Shown here one piece after another: positions 1 through 12,938 of a stretch of 64,000 bases of DNA. The translations under genes and the position numbers were made by a program. Origin of the DNA: Chromobacterium sp. ATCC 53434 (GTDB taxonomy: Bacteria > Pseudomonadota > Gammaproteobacteria > Burkholderiales > Chromobacteriaceae); contig NZ_CP025429.1 of assembly GCF_002848345.1 (NCBI RefSeq), positions 2,790,001 through 2,854,000 of the forward strand, written 5' to 3'. A model generated the notes under the pieces. The model saw nothing but the letters and a program-made list of their open reading frames with translations. It had not been told where the DNA came from and did not search any database. Position 1 is the first letter of the stretch; each line of letters starts with the position of its first letter.

Positions 1-108
1 CCCGCCCTGCCACAGGCCGGACAAGGCCGCGAACAACAGGGTGGACAGCGCCAGCATCGCCAGCGCCAGCTTGCGGCTGCGCTGCATGCGCTTGATCAGG
101 TTCATCAT
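1..108 (-). CDS. N-terminus of a membrane-anchored or exported protein (partial)
   Basis: Only the first 36 codons lie in the window; the gene runs off the left edge. The visible residues are a basic stretch (two Met, then Lys and Arg residues) followed by a hydrophobic segment of about 18 residues, as in a signal anchor or signal peptide. No lipobox cysteine is visible. Its ATG overlaps the stop of the upstream DUF455 gene as ATGA, so the two are probably translationally coupled. Function cannot be told from this piece. Confidence 0.6.
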   Translation of the reverse strand, partial: MMNLIKRMQRSRKLALAMLALSTLLFAALSGLWQGG

Positions 109-962
109 CGGGTATCGCCTGTTTTTTCAGATTGGAAATCGGTCGCCGCGGCCGTCTCGCCCAGTCGGGCCAGTTCGGCCAGCTCGTCGGCGAAGAAGCC
201 CGCGGCCGCGCGCGCGGGCAGATTATACTCGCCGGGATGAAGCCGCATGCCGTGCTCGTCGAGCAGCCGCAGAAAAGTGGCTTGGGGCGCCAGGCCGCGC
301 TGTCGGCACAGTTCGCCGAACCAGCGGTTGCCTATCCCGACATGGCCGACCTCGTCGCGCAGGATGACGTCCAGCACCGCGACGCTGTCGTCGTCGCCTA
401 TGCCGGCCAGCTTGCGCTGTATGCCCGGCGTGACGTCCAGCCCGCGGGCCTCCAGCACCCGCGGCACCAGCGCCATCCGCGCCAGCGCGTCGTGATCGGT
501 CTTGCGGCACATCGCCCACAGCCCGTCATGGGCCGGGAAATCGCCGTAAGCAAAGCCCAGCGCCGTCAGCCTGCCCTGCAGCAGGCGGAAATGGCCGGCC
601 TCCTCGGCCGCGACCCGCAGCCAGTCGTCGACGAAGGCGTCCGGCATGTCGCGAAAGCGCCAGGCGGCGTCCAGCGCCAGATTGACGGCGTTGAATTCGA
701 TGTGGGCGATCGCGTGCAGCAAGGCGCCATGGCCCTGCGGCGTCGACAGGCCGCGGCGCGGCACCCGAGCCGGATGCACCAGTTCGGGCCGCTCGGGCCG
801 GCCCGCCTGCGGCAACGAATACGGCGGCGCCTCGTCCCGCCGCGCCAGCCGCCCGGCATCCCAGTCGCGCCGGATCCGCTCTGCCAGCGCCAGCTTGTCC
901 TCCACCACCGGACACAACAGCGCCGTTTCCAGCCAGGAATACAACGATTGCTCTCGGTTCAT
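105..962 (-). CDS. DUF455 family ferritin-like protein
   Basis: A 285-residue protein of the DUF455 family, predicted to adopt a ferritin-like four-helix fold. Visible candidate metal ligands are a Glu in the AHIEFN segment, the EEAGH motif and the DEVGH motif, which match the E...ExxH...ExxH pattern of di-iron helical proteins. The biochemical role of the family is not established. The start at MNREQ was chosen because the frame further upstream only overlaps the kinase gene. It lies 44 bp downstream of the hybrid kinase and overlaps the next gene by 4 bp, so it may be co-transcribed with both. Confidence 0.8.
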   Translation of the reverse strand: MNREQSLYSWLETALLCPVVEDKLALAERIRRDWDAGRLARRDEAPPYSLPQAGRPERPELVHPARVPRRGLSTPQGHGALLHAIAHIEFNAVNLALDAAWRFRDMPDAFVDDWLRVAAEEAGHFRLLQGRLTALGFAYGDFPAHDGLWAMCRKTDHDALARMALVPRVLEARGLDVTPGIQRKLAGIGDDDSVAVLDVILRDEVGHVGIGNRWFGELCRQRGLAPQATFLRLLDEHGMRLHPGEYNLPARAAAGFFADELAELARLGETAAATDFQSEKTGDTR

Positions 963-1006
963 CGGAGCGATTCTAAAACGCCGCGCCGCGACAGGCAAAG
1001 CCGGAG

Positions 1007-4000
1007 TCAGCCTATGGTCTCCGCCTGCCTCGTCAGCCAGTCCTCGAACACCGCCAGCCGGGCCTCGAAGGTCTCCATCGCCTGATGCGCCAGTTCCAGG
1101 TTGCGTCCCTTGCCGGCCTTTTCCACCGTCTCGGCGGCATCGCCCATCGCATTGGCGCCCACCATGCGGCTGGCGCCCTTGATCCGGTGCGCGGAGAAGC
1201 CGACCCGCTCGGCGTCGTCGGCCGCCAGCGCCGCGCGCAGCTCGGCGACGTCCTCGTTGTTGCCGGTCTGGAATTCGCGCAGGATTTCCAGCTCCACGCT
1301 CAGTTCGCCGTTGCTGTACACCTCGAGCACGCTGCGGTCGACCGGCGGCGCCTCCGCGGGGGCCGGCGCCGACTCGGCCGGCGCGTCCGCGGCGACTGGC
1401 GCGACGGGTGCCGCCAGCGTCTCTACCCCGTCCGCGCCGCCGCCCTGCCCCATCCATTTGCTCAGCACCGCCTCCAGCGAATAGATGGACAGCGGCTTGG
1501 TCAGGAAGTCGTCCATGCCGGCCTCGCGGGTCTTGTCCATCTCTTCCTTGGCGGCATTGGCGGTGCAGGCGACGATGGGAATGCGGCCGCGCTCCGGGTG
1601 GGACTCCTCATGCGCGCGCACCAGCCTCGCCAACTGGTAGCCGTCTATGCCCGGCATGTGGCAGTCGGTCAGGATCAGCGAATAACGGCCGGACAGCCAC
1701 TTGCTGAAGGCGCGATCGCCGTCCTCGGCCCAGTCGGCCGGATAGCCCAGTTTTTCCAGCTGCTTCAGCGTCAGCTTGCGGTTGGTCGGATTGTCCTCGG
1801 CGAACAGTATCGGGTACAGGCTCGCTCCGGCGCCGCCGGCGTCCAGCCCGGCAGCCGGCTCCATCGGCACCGGCTGTTCCGGCAGCACCACCGGCTCGAC
1901 CTGTTCGGCCAGCCACTCCAGTTCCAGCAGCAGCCGCGCGCAACTGCCCTTGCCCTGCTCGCTCTCCATTTCGACATGGCCGCCCATCAGCCCGGCCAGC
2001 CGCCGGCAGATCGCCAGGCCGAGGCCGGTGCCGCCGAAGCGGCGGGTGGTTTCCGAATCGGCCTGGGTGAACGGCTGGAACAGCTTGTTCAATTGTTCGA
2101 GCGACATGCCGATGCCGGTATCGGCGACCTCGAAGCTCAGCACCTGGTAGTTGGCGATGGTGTCCATCACCTTGACCAGGATGTCGACGCGGCCGCTGGA
2201 GGTGAATTTGATGGCGTTGCTGATGAAGTTCTGCAGGATCTGCCGCACCCTGAGCGGGTCCATCACCAGCGTCGGCGCCAGTTTCTCGTCCAGCGTCAGC
2301 GTCAATTCCAGGCCCTTCTTGTTGGCGTTCTCCTGGTACAGGCTGCGCACGCTGTCCATGAAGGGCCGCACCGCCGTGCGGGCCGGCACGATCTCCAGCC
2401 GGTCGGCCTCGATCTTGGAGAAGTCCAGAATGTCGTCTATCAGCCGCAGCAGCGTGTTGGCGGAGTCCTGTATCGTCGACACGGTGTCGCGCTGCTCGCC
2501 GTCAAGCCGGGTCATCGCCAGCAACTCCAGCATGCCCAGCACGCCGTTCATCGGCGTGCGTATCTCGTGGCTCATCGTCGCGAGGAAGGCGCTCTTGGCG
2601 CGGTTGGCGGCATTGGCCTGGTCGCGCGCCATCCGCAGTTCGAACTCCGCCATCTTGCGCTCGGTGATGTCCAGGCAGGCCAGGATGATCACCGACTCGG
2701 CGGCGTCGGGAAACAGCAGCTGGCCCTCGAACAACACCCAGATCGGCCTGCCGGTGCCGGTCAGGCATTCCAGCTCGCAATGGATGCGGGCGTTGTCCTG
2801 CTGCATCTTGGACATCTGTTCGGCCAGTTCGTACCAGCCGTGCTCGGACGCCAGCAGCTCCATCAGATGCATGCCGGACAAGCCGTATTCGTCGCCGACG
2901 TCGAAAATGCCCTCGGCGGTCAGATTGGCCCGGGTGATCTGAAAATGCTCGTTCAGCCGCAGCAAGCCCACCGGCGACGCCGAATAAACCGCCTCCTCTT
3001 CCTGCAACACCGCGCGCAACTGCGCTTCCGACAGCTTGCGGCGGTCCTCCTCGGCATAGAAGCCCAGGATGTTGGCGTAGGCGCCCATCAAGGGCAGGAT
3101 GCTGATGCCCAGCAGCGACAGCGTCGGACGCAATAGGCAGACGCCGGCGGCGGCCTCGCCGCCCAGCATCACCGGCAGCGACACCCAGGACGGTTGCGCC
3201 GACAGGCTGCGGAACAGGCCCGCCAGCGGCGCCGCCGCCTGCGACAGCTGCTGTATCGTCGGCAGAAAGTCCGGCCAGTCGCCGGCCTGCAGATGCAGCG
3301 CCTCGTCGTCGCCGTCCCGCGTGGACCACGCTACCAACAGGCAGTGTTCCGAACTGGTGAAATCGACGAAGGTGTCGTGCAGGCGCCGGAAGACCTCGCC
3401 GCGCTCGGCGCGCGACAGCAGCATCGATTCGATCTCGGAGATCACCGACAGCAAGGCCACGCTGCGCTCCAGCGAGGTCTCCGCCAGCCGGCGCTTGTGC
3501 TCGTCGCGGACGATCAGGATATTCAGCGGCGGGTCGGTGTCCTCGAGGAAGCGGCTGACGGTCAGCATCGCGTGAAAGCGCTCGCCGCCGCTGCCCATGC
3601 CCTCGACCGGCAGCGTGCGCCCGACTTGCACTTCCAGACCCGCCATCACCGCGTGCAGCTCGTCGTCCATCACGAACAGCTGCCGCACCGGCATGCCGAT
3701 CAAGGTGTCCATGACATAGCCGAACATCCGGCCGGCGCCCTCGTTGGCCATGTCGATCACGCCATCCTGATTGACCACCAGCATCGAATCGCCGGACACG
3801 TCCAGCATGCGCTGCAGGAAATCCAGCGGCTTCAACACCTTGCGCACCATCACGTAGAGCAGGAAGGCCAGCAGCGCGAGCACCACCACGCCGAACAGGC
3901 CCTCGCGCAGCAGGATGCGTCGGTAATAGCTGCGATTCTCCTTGGCCACCTCGTCCGCCCGGGTCGAGACGATGTGCTGCGAGCGCTGCAACACATCGGT

Positions 4001-4897
4001 CAGCTGGCGCAGATTCAGCGCGTAGTCGTTGGCCTGGCCGAACTTCAGCTTGCCGTCCAGCTGCTCCAGTTGCAGTTGCACCAACAGCTGCTGCTTGTTC
4101 GCCATCTGCGACAGCTGGGCGAACTGCTGGGACAGCTGCGGATCGTTCAGGCTGCCGATGCGCAGCTGCAGCTTGGACAGCGTCAGCATCGCCGCGCTCA
4201 GCCGCCGCGCCAGGTCCTCCTCCACCCGGCGGTCCAGCCGGTGTTCCAGCTCCGCGCGCAGGACCAGCGATTGCGCGTTGGAGCGCAGCCAGAAGTCCAG
4301 CGTGCACACGTCCTGGGTCAGCCACGCCAGATTGTTGATGCGCGCGTCGCCGCTGGCCGCCATCTGCACCACATCCTCGTCCAGCAGGTGCTGGATCCGT
4401 TCCTGCACTTCGCGCGACTGCTCGAACATCGCGGTGGTCAAGTTCTCCCGCTCGTCGACGGCGGCGCGCCATGCCGCGCGCGCCTGGGAGCGCATCTGCT
4501 GAAACTGGCGGAACGATTGCCGCAACTGGGTCAGGCGCTGGGCGACGCGCGCCTCGTCGCGGCCGTGCAGCGAGGTGATCAGCGTCAGGAAACGCTCGTC
4601 CACCTGGCGCGCCTGCCGATCGAGCTGGGCCAGCTCGGCGGCGGTGGGCGGTTCCCGCCGCAGCAGCAGCATGCGGATCTGGCCGCTCTCCTGGTGCTGC
4701 AGGCCGGCGAACTCGAACATCAGCGCCGAGTCCTGGTTCTGCTCCACCAGCTGGCCGGCCTGTTCGTATTCGTCCCAGGCCTGCCATTGCAATTGCAGCA
4801 TCACGCTGGCCTGCAGCAGGCCCAGCAACAGCACGATGGCCAGCACGCTGCGCCCGATCGCCATCGCCTGTCTGTGCCGCGGCCTGGCCTCGGTCAT
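1007..4897 (-). CDS. hybrid sensor histidine kinase with REC and Hpt domains
   Basis: A 1296-residue BvgS/BarA-style phosphorelay kinase. In order: a transmembrane helix near residues 13-33, a long, largely helical sensor region, a second transmembrane helix near 330-352, a PAS domain (about 360-470), a GAF-like stretch, a second PAS (about 640-745), HisKA with the H-box MSHEIRTP near 776, an HATPase with DTGIGM and GTGLGLAI, a receiver with the acceptor Asp in LTDCHMPG near 1075, and an Hpt domain with AHRIKGAS near 1237. All phosphorelay residues look intact. It is the third gene of a run with two receiver proteins, 3 bp after the preceding one, so those receivers are its likely outputs. 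The ligand is unknown. Confidence 0.93.
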   Translation of the reverse strand: MTEARPRHRQAMAIGRSVLAIVLLLGLLQASVMLQLQWQAWDEYEQAGQLVEQNQDSALMFEFAGLQHQESGQIRMLLLRREPPTAAELAQLDRQARQVDERFLTLITSLHGRDEARVAQRLTQLRQSFRQFQQMRSQARAAWRAAVDERENLTTAMFEQSREVQERIQHLLDEDVVQMAASGDARINNLAWLTQDVCTLDFWLRSNAQSLVLRAELEHRLDRRVEEDLARRLSAAMLTLSKLQLRIGSLNDPQLSQQFAQLSQMANKQQLLVQLQLEQLDGKLKFGQANDYALNLRQLTDVLQRSQHIVSTRADEVAKENRSYYRRILLREGLFGVVVLALLAFLLYVMVRKVLKPLDFLQRMLDVSGDSMLVVNQDGVIDMANEGAGRMFGYVMDTLIGMPVRQLFVMDDELHAVMAGLEVQVGRTLPVEGMGSGGERFHAMLTVSRFLEDTDPPLNILIVRDEHKRRLAETSLERSVALLSVISEIESMLLSRAERGEVFRRLHDTFVDFTSSEHCLLVAWSTRDGDDEALHLQAGDWPDFLPTIQQLSQAAAPLAGLFRSLSAQPSWVSLPVMLGGEAAAGVCLLRPTLSLLGISILPLMGAYANILGFYAEEDRRKLSEAQLRAVLQEEEAVYSASPVGLLRLNEHFQITRANLTAEGIFDVGDEYGLSGMHLMELLASEHGWYELAEQMSKMQQDNARIHCELECLTGTGRPIWVLFEGQLLFPDAAESVIILACLDITERKMAEFELRMARDQANAANRAKSAFLATMSHEIRTPMNGVLGMLELLAMTRLDGEQRDTVSTIQDSANTLLRLIDDILDFSKIEADRLEIVPARTAVRPFMDSVRSLYQENANKKGLELTLTLDEKLAPTLVMDPLRVRQILQNFISNAIKFTSSGRVDILVKVMDTIANYQVLSFEVADTGIGMSLEQLNKLFQPFTQADSETTRRFGGTGLGLAICRRLAGLMGGHVEMESEQGKGSCARLLLELEWLAEQVEPVVLPEQPVPMEPAAGLDAGGAGASLYPILFAEDNPTNRKLTLKQLEKLGYPADWAEDGDRAFSKWLSGRYSLILTDCHMPGIDGYQLARLVRAHEESHPERGRIPIVACTANAAKEEMDKTREAGMDDFLTKPLSIYSLEAVLSKWMGQGGGADGVETLAAPVAPVAADAPAESAPAPAEAPPVDRSVLEVYSNGELSVELEILREFQTGNNEDVAELRAALAADDAERVGFSAHRIKGASRMVGANAMGDAAETVEKAGKGRNLELAHQAMETFEARLAVFEDWLTRQAETIG

Positions 4898-4900
4898 GTC

Positions 4901-5632
4901 CTAATGCCTCACTGTCGGATTGGCCGCCGCTTCGTTGACTTCCACCACATAAAGCTGCGCCACGCCGTAGCGGTCGCGATAACTCTTCAGCACCGCCAGC
5001 TGATTGGCGGAAATGGTCGCCCCGCGCGGCAGCAGCAGGTGGCCGGCCTTATTGCGCAAATCGCGCGTCAGCATCGCCCCCGGCTTGACATCGTCCAGCG
5101 GCATGCAATGTTCCTCCGGCTCCTCCTGGTAGACCAGGCCGCGAACCTCGAACAGGCGGCCGAACACCTTTCTGTCGTACTCGGTGCCGGTGGCCACATG
5201 GTAGTAGGCGAACGGGTCGATTTCCGGTCGCGGCCGTTGCAGCGCCGCCTGGATCGCCTTCTCGACGTCGGCCGGCTTCGGCGGCTTGACGACGAAACCG
5301 TCGGCGTGCAGCTGGCTGGCCAGCACCACATTGGCGCGGTCGGCGTGGCCGGACAGGAAGACGAAGGGCAGATTGGAAGCATTGGCGGTATGGCCGCAGC
5401 GCAGTTCCTTCAACAGGTCCATGCCGTTCATCGGCAGCATCTGCACGTCGCACAGCACGATATCGACCATGCGGATGTCCAGCATCCGCATCGCGATGGT
5501 GCCGTCCGCCGCCTGGAAAATGGATTCCTGCTTGACGCCCATATGATGCAGCGCCTGCGAGATCAGCGTGCGGACCAGGGTCTGGTCGTCGACGATCAGC
5601 ATGCGCAAGCGGGTGAAATCGGTCGGAGCCAT
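4901..5632 (-). CDS. response regulator, REC plus unclassified C-terminal domain
   Basis: A 243-residue protein. The N-terminal receiver has the acidic pair in LIVDDQ, the acceptor Asp in LCDVQMLP and the Lys in VVKPPKP. The C-terminal 90 or so residues contain MPLDDVKPGAMLTRDL and HLLLPRGATISANQL, a pattern seen in the tails or linkers of HD-GYP/HDOD-type regulators; no DNA-binding helix-turn-helix or HD motif is visible. The start codon was placed at MAPTDF, just before the receiver; an open frame extends further upstream but only overlaps the preceding gene. It lies 11 bp after the REC-EAL gene and 3 bp before the kinase, indicating one operon. Confidence 0.85.
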   Translation of the reverse strand: MAPTDFTRLRMLIVDDQTLVRTLISQALHHMGVKQESIFQAADGTIAMRMLDIRMVDIVLCDVQMLPMNGMDLLKELRCGHTANASNLPFVFLSGHADRANVVLASQLHADGFVVKPPKPADVEKAIQAALQRPRPEIDPFAYYHVATGTEYDRKVFGRLFEVRGLVYQEEPEEHCMPLDDVKPGAMLTRDLRNKAGHLLLPRGATISANQLAVLKSYRDRYGVAQLYVVEVNEAAANPTVRH

Positions 5633-5643
5633 CGCGTCCTCCC

Positions 5644-6858
5644 TCACTCGACGGCCGCCCCGGCGCCGGACTTGCCGCCCAGGCTGTCGGCGGTCATCTC
5701 GACCAGTTCCTGCTCCGGCACCGCCGGCGCCAGATGCTCGCCGACTCCGTGCGGGCAGCCCAGCGCCTGCGCCAGCGCCACGCTTTCCTCGTCGTTCAGC
5801 CCCGTCGCGCAGACCGCGGCCTGCGGCAGGCCGAAATAACGCAGCAGCCGGAACGCGCCGGCGTCCTCTCCCAGCAGCGTCCGCAGCCAGCGCAGCGTTT
5901 CCGCCGGCACATTGACCTGGTCGAACGGAAACTTCAGCAGATTGCTGACCGTCAGCGAACCGGCGCCGAAACCGTCGGCCACCAGCCGGAAACCCAGGTA
6001 TTTGATCTTGGCGACGTTCTCGAAGCACAAGGCGCCCGAGCGCCGGCTCAAGCCGTCGGCCAGCTCGAAGCCGATCCGGTCCGCCGCGACGCCGTACTGC
6101 TGCAGCAGCGCGAAGCAGTGGTCGAAGACATTGTCGGCGCCGAGGCAGGCTTCGTCGATGCGGATATTCATCGGACACTCGTCCAGCGCGGTGCGCTCGC
6201 CGATCTGCAGCAGCAGCTTCGCCATCCGTTCGACCACCGTCTCCAGCGCCACCGCCGAGGCCATCCGCCGCCCCGCCAGCAGAGGCAGCAGGTGTTCGAA
6301 ATCGTAGCGGGCGCCGGCCACGTTCAGCGCGTTCAGCGAAAATCCCCGCAGCCGCCGGTCGGCCAATGAAAACACCGGGGCGAACTCCAGCCGGTAGTTG
6401 TCGTTGCAGATATCGTCGAGCAGCGCCTCGATGTCGACGCCCGCCTGCGGCCCGCCCCGCTCCAGCGCGTTGAAGATATTGTTCAGCGTGGCGACGAAGG
6501 CCTCGGCCGAATACGGCTTGGACAAGAAGCGGGTGCAGGCGATGCCGAGATTGGCCGACATGTCGGCTATCGTCTGCAAGGTTTTGTCGTCATAGCCGGA
6601 AATGATCAGCAGCGCGCCCTGATAGCCGAGCCGGGCGACATTCTTGATGAAATCGATGCCGTTCATGCCCGGCATGCCGATGTCGGTGATCACCAGGTGG
6701 TAGCCGCCCTCGGCGATGCTGCGCATCGCCTCCGCCGGGTCGCTGAACTCGTCGATGTCGACGGCGAAACGGTTGAAGAAGCTCGCCTGCCGCGAAATCA
6801 GCTTGCGCAGTACCAGCTGATCGTCGAGGATCAGGAACCGCTTCGGTTTCAACTCCAT
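5644..6858 (-). CDS. response regulator with degenerate EAL domain
   Basis: A 404-residue protein: an N-terminal receiver (LILDDQ, acceptor in ITDIGMPG, Lys in LSKPYS) followed by a domain with the overall layout of an EAL phosphodiesterase. The catalytic signature is lost: where EAL should stand the sequence reads FSL, the DDFGTG loop reads ADGFGAG, and the late QGY region reads HGVGEHL. By family knowledge it should not hydrolyse cyclic di-GMP and may instead bind it or act as a protein-interaction module. The start was set at MELKPKR, 14 codons inside the longest frame, directly before the receiver. It is the first gene of the operon with the second regulator and the hybrid kinase. Confidence 0.85.
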   Translation of the reverse strand: MELKPKRFLILDDQLVLRKLISRQASFFNRFAVDIDEFSDPAEAMRSIAEGGYHLVITDIGMPGMNGIDFIKNVARLGYQGALLIISGYDDKTLQTIADMSANLGIACTRFLSKPYSAEAFVATLNNIFNALERGGPQAGVDIEALLDDICNDNYRLEFAPVFSLADRRLRGFSLNALNVAGARYDFEHLLPLLAGRRMASAVALETVVERMAKLLLQIGERTALDECPMNIRIDEACLGADNVFDHCFALLQQYGVAADRIGFELADGLSRRSGALCFENVAKIKYLGFRLVADGFGAGSLTVSNLLKFPFDQVNVPAETLRWLRTLLGEDAGAFRLLRYFGLPQAAVCATGLNDEESVALAQALGCPHGVGEHLAPAVPEQELVEMTADSLGGKSGAGAAVE

Positions 6859-7116
6859 GCCAGACCGCCCCTTTCCAGACGGAACCGGACCCGGCTCCAA
6901 GCGCCGGGCGCAGACGCGCCGCCTTGACTTGCCGATTATGATTGAGTGAGCGCTGTGTGAAAAACCGCGGGGCGCCGGGGTCGTTTCCCCATTCCGGCGC
7001 TAAGACATTCGCGTAACATCACGTAACGCAATACCATGTATAGGCTGACAACTTTATCAGCACAAGCGGGCACGGCGTCATGCCCGCCGCAACCGTCCAC
7101 GCCTGAGGAGAATCCC

Positions 7117-7560
7117 GTGCGCTTCGATTCCAACCAGTTGGGCAGCGTCGAGGTGGATGAAACCACCGTCATCACTTTCCCGCAGGGCATTCCCGCGCTG
7201 GAAAACTGCACCCGCTTCAAGCTGTTCCACGACATCACCCACCCGCTGCCGCAAGTCTATTGGCTGCAATCGCTGGACGACCCCGGCGTCACCTTCAGCC
7301 TGGCCCTTCCGGACAGGTTGGGCGTGCGCCTCCAGATCGAGCTGTCGGACGAGGAAGTGGCCGAGCTGGGACTGTCCAGCCCGCAGGACGCCGCCGTGCT
7401 GCTGATGCTGTACCGCCCGCTGGATGCGCAGCGCGAGTCCCATCCGGCGCTCGGCGCGCTGCAGGCCAATCTGTGCAATCCGCTGGTGATCAGCCTGGCC
7501 TCGCGGCGCGGCATCCAGAAAACTGGTCTGCTGATCGACGTCCTGCTGCACACGCCATGA
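7117..7560 (+). CDS. fliW: flagellar assembly factor FliW
   Basis: A 147-residue protein of the FliW family, which binds flagellin and, in bacteria studied, counteracts the RNA-binding regulator CsrA. The family features visible are the N-terminal GSVEVDETTVITFPQGIPALE and the PLPQVYWLQSLDDPGVTF segment. A GTG start is chosen because a GAGGAG ribosome-binding site lies 6 bp upstream, and it gives the usual family length; a longer frame starts at 7036 but has no family-like residues. It overlaps tag by four bases (ATGA), so the two are co-translated. No csrA or flagellin gene is in this window. Confidence 0.9.
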   Translation: MRFDSNQLGSVEVDETTVITFPQGIPALENCTRFKLFHDITHPLPQVYWLQSLDDPGVTFSLALPDRLGVRLQIELSDEEVAELGLSSPQDAAVLLMLYRPLDAQRESHPALGALQANLCNPLVISLASRRGIQKTGLLIDVLLHTP

Positions 7561-8129
7561 ACGAAACGCCACGCTGTCCCTGGTGCGGCGACGATCCGTT
7601 GTACGTCGCCTATCACGACGAGGAATGGGGCCGTCCCGAGCGCGACGACCGCAAGCTGTTTGAAATGCTGATACTGGAAGGCGCGCAGGCCGGGCTGTCC
7701 TGGATCACCATCCTGAGAAAGCGCGAAGGCTACCGCGCCGCCTTCCACGGCTTCCAGCCGGAAAAGGTGGCGGCGATGACCGAGGACGATGTCGAGCGGC
7801 TGATGCTGGACGCCGGCATCGTCCGCAACCGCTTGAAGATCAACAGCGCCATCCGCAACGCCAAGGTTTTCCTGCAGATGCAACGGCAGCACGGCAGCTT
7901 CGCCGACTGGTTGTGGGCGCACGTCGACGGCAAGCCGATACTGCGGCGCCGCGACGACGAACGGGTGCCGGCCAGCACCGAGTTGTCCGACCACGTCAGC
8001 AAGGCGCTGAAGAAGGCCGGCATGAACTTCGTCGGCAGCACGGTGGTTTACGCCTATCTGCAGGCCTGCGGCGTCGTCAACGACCACCTGCCCGGCTGCT
8101 TCCTGCACCCGGAACCGGCCGGACGATGA
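7557..8129 (+). CDS. tag: DNA-3-methyladenine glycosylase I
   Basis: A 190-residue Tag-family base-excision enzyme that removes 3-methyladenine from DNA. The N-terminal CPWCGDDPLYVAYHDEEWG and the C-terminal VVNDHLPGCF carry the Cys and His residues of the family's zinc clip, and the central GLSWITILRKREGYR and MNFVGSTVVYAYLQACG segments match the helix-hairpin-helix glycosylase core. Length fits the family. It overlaps fliW by four bases and is followed at once by a strong terminator. Confidence 0.95.
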   Translation: MNETPRCPWCGDDPLYVAYHDEEWGRPERDDRKLFEMLILEGAQAGLSWITILRKREGYRAAFHGFQPEKVAAMTEDDVERLMLDAGIVRNRLKINSAIRNAKVFLQMQRQHGSFADWLWAHVDGKPILRRRDDERVPASTELSDHVSKALKKAGMNFVGSTVVYAYLQACGVVNDHLPGCFLHPEPAGR

Positions 8130-8130
8130 A

Positions 8131-8156
8131 AAACGGCCGCGCGAGCGGCCGTTTCT
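8131..8156. terminator. bidirectional intrinsic terminator between tag and clpB
   Basis: Ten-base perfect arms at 8131-8140 and 8145-8154 around a GCGA loop, with A-rich sequence on one side and T-rich on the other. It sits between the convergent ends of tag (plus) and clpB (minus) and can serve both. Confidence 0.85.
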
Positions 8157-8177
8157 TCCGTCTACAAGGCGGGGAAC

Positions 8178-10757
<2,580 letters not shown>

Positions 10758-10794
10758 CGTTGCGGCTCCCTGGATGGACTGTCGATGACTGTCA

Positions 10795-10822
10795 TTTTGG
10801 GGAGGGCCTTAACCATTTCAAG
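10795..10822 (-). promoter_or_regulatory. sigma-32 (heat-shock) promoter of clpB
   Basis: On the minus strand a CTTGAAA -35 element (10816-10822) is followed after 13 bp by CCCCAAAA (10795-10802), close to the RpoH consensus CTTGAAA/CCCCATnT. Its position just upstream of clpB fits heat-shock control of this chaperone. Confidence 0.8.
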
Positions 10823-10934
10823 AGTGGCGACATTCGCTTTGCCACTGTGGAATCGTTGCATGGCCCGTGCGACAATCGTCTCTGACCAAAACAGCCGGTC
10901 CGCGCCGCAGCGGCCGCGGACCTTTGCGCATACC

Positions 10935-12938
10935 ATGACTAGCTCGAACGCTTACGGCATCGCTCCGCATGCCGAACTCGCCTGGCAGGACGGCCAGCCG
11001 CAATCCGTCGCCTTCGGCGATGTGTACTTTTCCCGCGACTCCGGCCTGGAGGAGACCCGCCACGTCTTCCTGCGCCACAACCAGCTGGAAGAGCGCTTCG
11101 CCGCGCTGCGGCCCGCCTCGCAGTTCGTCATCGCCGAGACCGGCTTCGGCACCGGCCTGAATTTCCTCTGCGCCTGGCAATGTTTCGCGGCGCAGGCGCC
11201 GGCCGACGCGCGGCTGCATTTCGTCAGCGCGGAAAAGTACCCACTGACGCCGGCCGACCTCGGGCGCGCGCTGGCCTTGTGGCCGCAGCTGGCCGCGCTG
11301 TCGACGCAGTTGCTGGAACAGTACGACGCGCTGACGCCCGGCTGGCACCGCTTCGTGCTGGCCGAGGGCCGGGTGATGCTGACGCTGATGGTCGGCGATG
11401 TGCTGGACGTGCTGCCGCGGCTGGACGCCCGCGTCGACGCCTGGTTCCTCGACGGCTTCGCGCCGTCCAAAAACCCCGACATGTGGCAGCAGCCGCTGTT
11501 CGACCAGATGGCGCGGCTGTCCGCCCCCGGCGCCAGCTTCGCCACCTTCACCAGCGCCGGCGAAGTCCGGCGCGGACTGGCCGCCGCCGGATTCGACGTG
11601 CACAAGGCGGCGGGGCACGGCCGCAAGCGCCACATCTGCCACGGCTGGATCGCCAGTCCACCGCAGCCCGGCTGGCAGCCGCCCTGGTATGCGCGGCCGC
11701 CGCAGCGCTGGCGCGAGCGCAGCGCCATCGTGGTCGGCGGCGGCATTTCCGGCGCGTCCACCGCCCGCAGCCTGGCCGGCCGCGGCTGGCAGGTGACGCT
11801 GATCGAACGGCTGCCGCACCTGGCCGGCGCCGCCTCCGGCAATCCGCAGGGCGTGCTGTACGCCAAGCTGTCGCCGCATCTGACGCCGCTGTCGCGGCTG
11901 GTGCTGTCCGGCTACGGCTACAGCCTGAGAACGCTGCGCCGCCTGCTGCCGCAAGGCGCGGACTGGCAGGCCTGCGGCGTGCTGCAGCTGGCCCACGACG
12001 AGCAGGAGGCCGCCAGACAGCGGGGACTGGCGCAACTGGGCCTGTCGCCGGCGGTCGTCCGGCCGCTTGACCGGGACGAAGCCAGCGAAATGGCCGGCGT
12101 GGCCTTGCCTCAGGGCGGCTTGTTCTTCCCGCAAGGCGGCTGGGCCCACCCGCCGGCGCTGGTCCGCCGGCTGGCCGACCATCCCAATATCGCGCTGCGC
12201 GCCGGCCGCACCGCGCTGGAGCTGAGCTACGATCCGGCCCAGCGCAGCTGGACGGCCAGCGACGAAAGCGGCGCGCTGGCGGTGGCTTCGGTGGTGGTGC
12301 TGGCCGGCGCGGCGGAAACCGCCCAGTTCGACCCGGCCAGCCACCTGCCGCTGAAAAAGATACGCGGCCAGATCACCAGCATCGCCGCCACCGAGCAAAG
12401 CGCCCGGCTGCGCACCGTGCTGTGCGGCGAAGGCTATGTTTCGCCGGCGCGGCAGGGACGCCACTGCCTGGGCGCCACCTTCAAGTTCGACGACGACGAT
12501 CTGGCGCTGCGCGACGACGAGCACCGCGAGAACTTGTCGATGCTGACCGAGCTGTCTCCGGCCTTGCGCGCCAGCCTGATCGACGACGCGCCGGAGCAGT
12601 TGGAGGGCCGCGCCTCCTACCGCTGCACCAGTCCGGACTACCTGCCGCTGATCGGCCCGCTGGCGACGGCGCGCGATTTCGTCGACAGCTATCGCGACCT
12701 GGCGCGGGACGCCACGCTGAAACCGGAGCAGGCCTGCCCCTGGCTGGAGGGCCTGTACGTCAATACCGCGCACGGCTCCCGCGGCCTGATCACCGCGCCC
12801 TTGTCAGGCGAGATCCTGGCGGCGCTGCTGGAAGGCGAGCCGGCGCCGCTGCCGGCGGAGCTGATGCAGGCGGTGCACCCGAGCCGCTTCCTGCTGCGCG
12901 ACCTGGTGCGCCGCAAACTGAGCCCGGACGCGCCCTGA
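10935..12938 (+). CDS. mnmC: tRNA mnm5s2U modification bifunctional enzyme MnmC
   Basis: A 667-residue fusion that completes 5-methylaminomethyl-2-thiouridine at the wobble position. The N-terminal methyltransferase (SAM-binding ETGFGTGLNFL, then WFLDGFAPSKNPDMW) corresponds to MnmC2; the C-terminal FAD-dependent oxidoreductase begins at IVVGGGISGAST near residue 270 and ends with the NTAHGSRGLITAPLSGEILA segment. ATG at 10935 was chosen because the open frame upstream only runs antisense to clpB. It is convergent with the thioesterase gene and their stop codons abut. Confidence 0.96.
   Translation: MTSSNAYGIAPHAELAWQDGQPQSVAFGDVYFSRDSGLEETRHVFLRHNQLEERFAALRPASQFVIAETGFGTGLNFLCAWQCFAAQAPADARLHFVSAEKYPLTPADLGRALALWPQLAALSTQLLEQYDALTPGWHRFVLAEGRVMLTLMVGDVLDVLPRLDARVDAWFLDGFAPSKNPDMWQQPLFDQMARLSAPGASFATFTSAGEVRRGLAAAGFDVHKAAGHGRKRHICHGWIASPPQPGWQPPWYARPPQRWRERSAIVVGGGISGASTARSLAGRGWQVTLIERLPHLAGAASGNPQGVLYAKLSPHLTPLSRLVLSGYGYSLRTLRRLLPQGADWQACGVLQLAHDEQEAARQRGLAQLGLSPAVVRPLDRDEASEMAGVALPQGGLFFPQGGWAHPPALVRRLADHPNIALRAGRTALELSYDPAQRSWTASDESGALAVASVVVLAGAAETAQFDPASHLPLKKIRGQITSIAATEQSARLRTVLCGEGYVSPARQGRHCLGATFKFDDDDLALRDDEHRENLSMLTELSPALRASLIDDAPEQLEGRASYRCTSPDYLPLIGPLATARDFVDSYRDLARDATLKPEQACPWLEGLYVNTAHGSRGLITAPLSGEILAALLEGEPAPLPAELMQAVHPSRFLLRDLVRRKLSPDAP

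Noticed and set aside
132..1085. A plus-strand open frame of 317 codons at the left edge
   Set aside because: It is antisense to the DUF455 gene, which shows conserved ferritin-like motifs.
3194..5839. An 881-codon plus-strand open frame across the kinase and regulator genes
   Set aside because: It is a GC-driven antisense shadow rich in His, Gln and Arg; the minus strand encodes intact two-component proteins.
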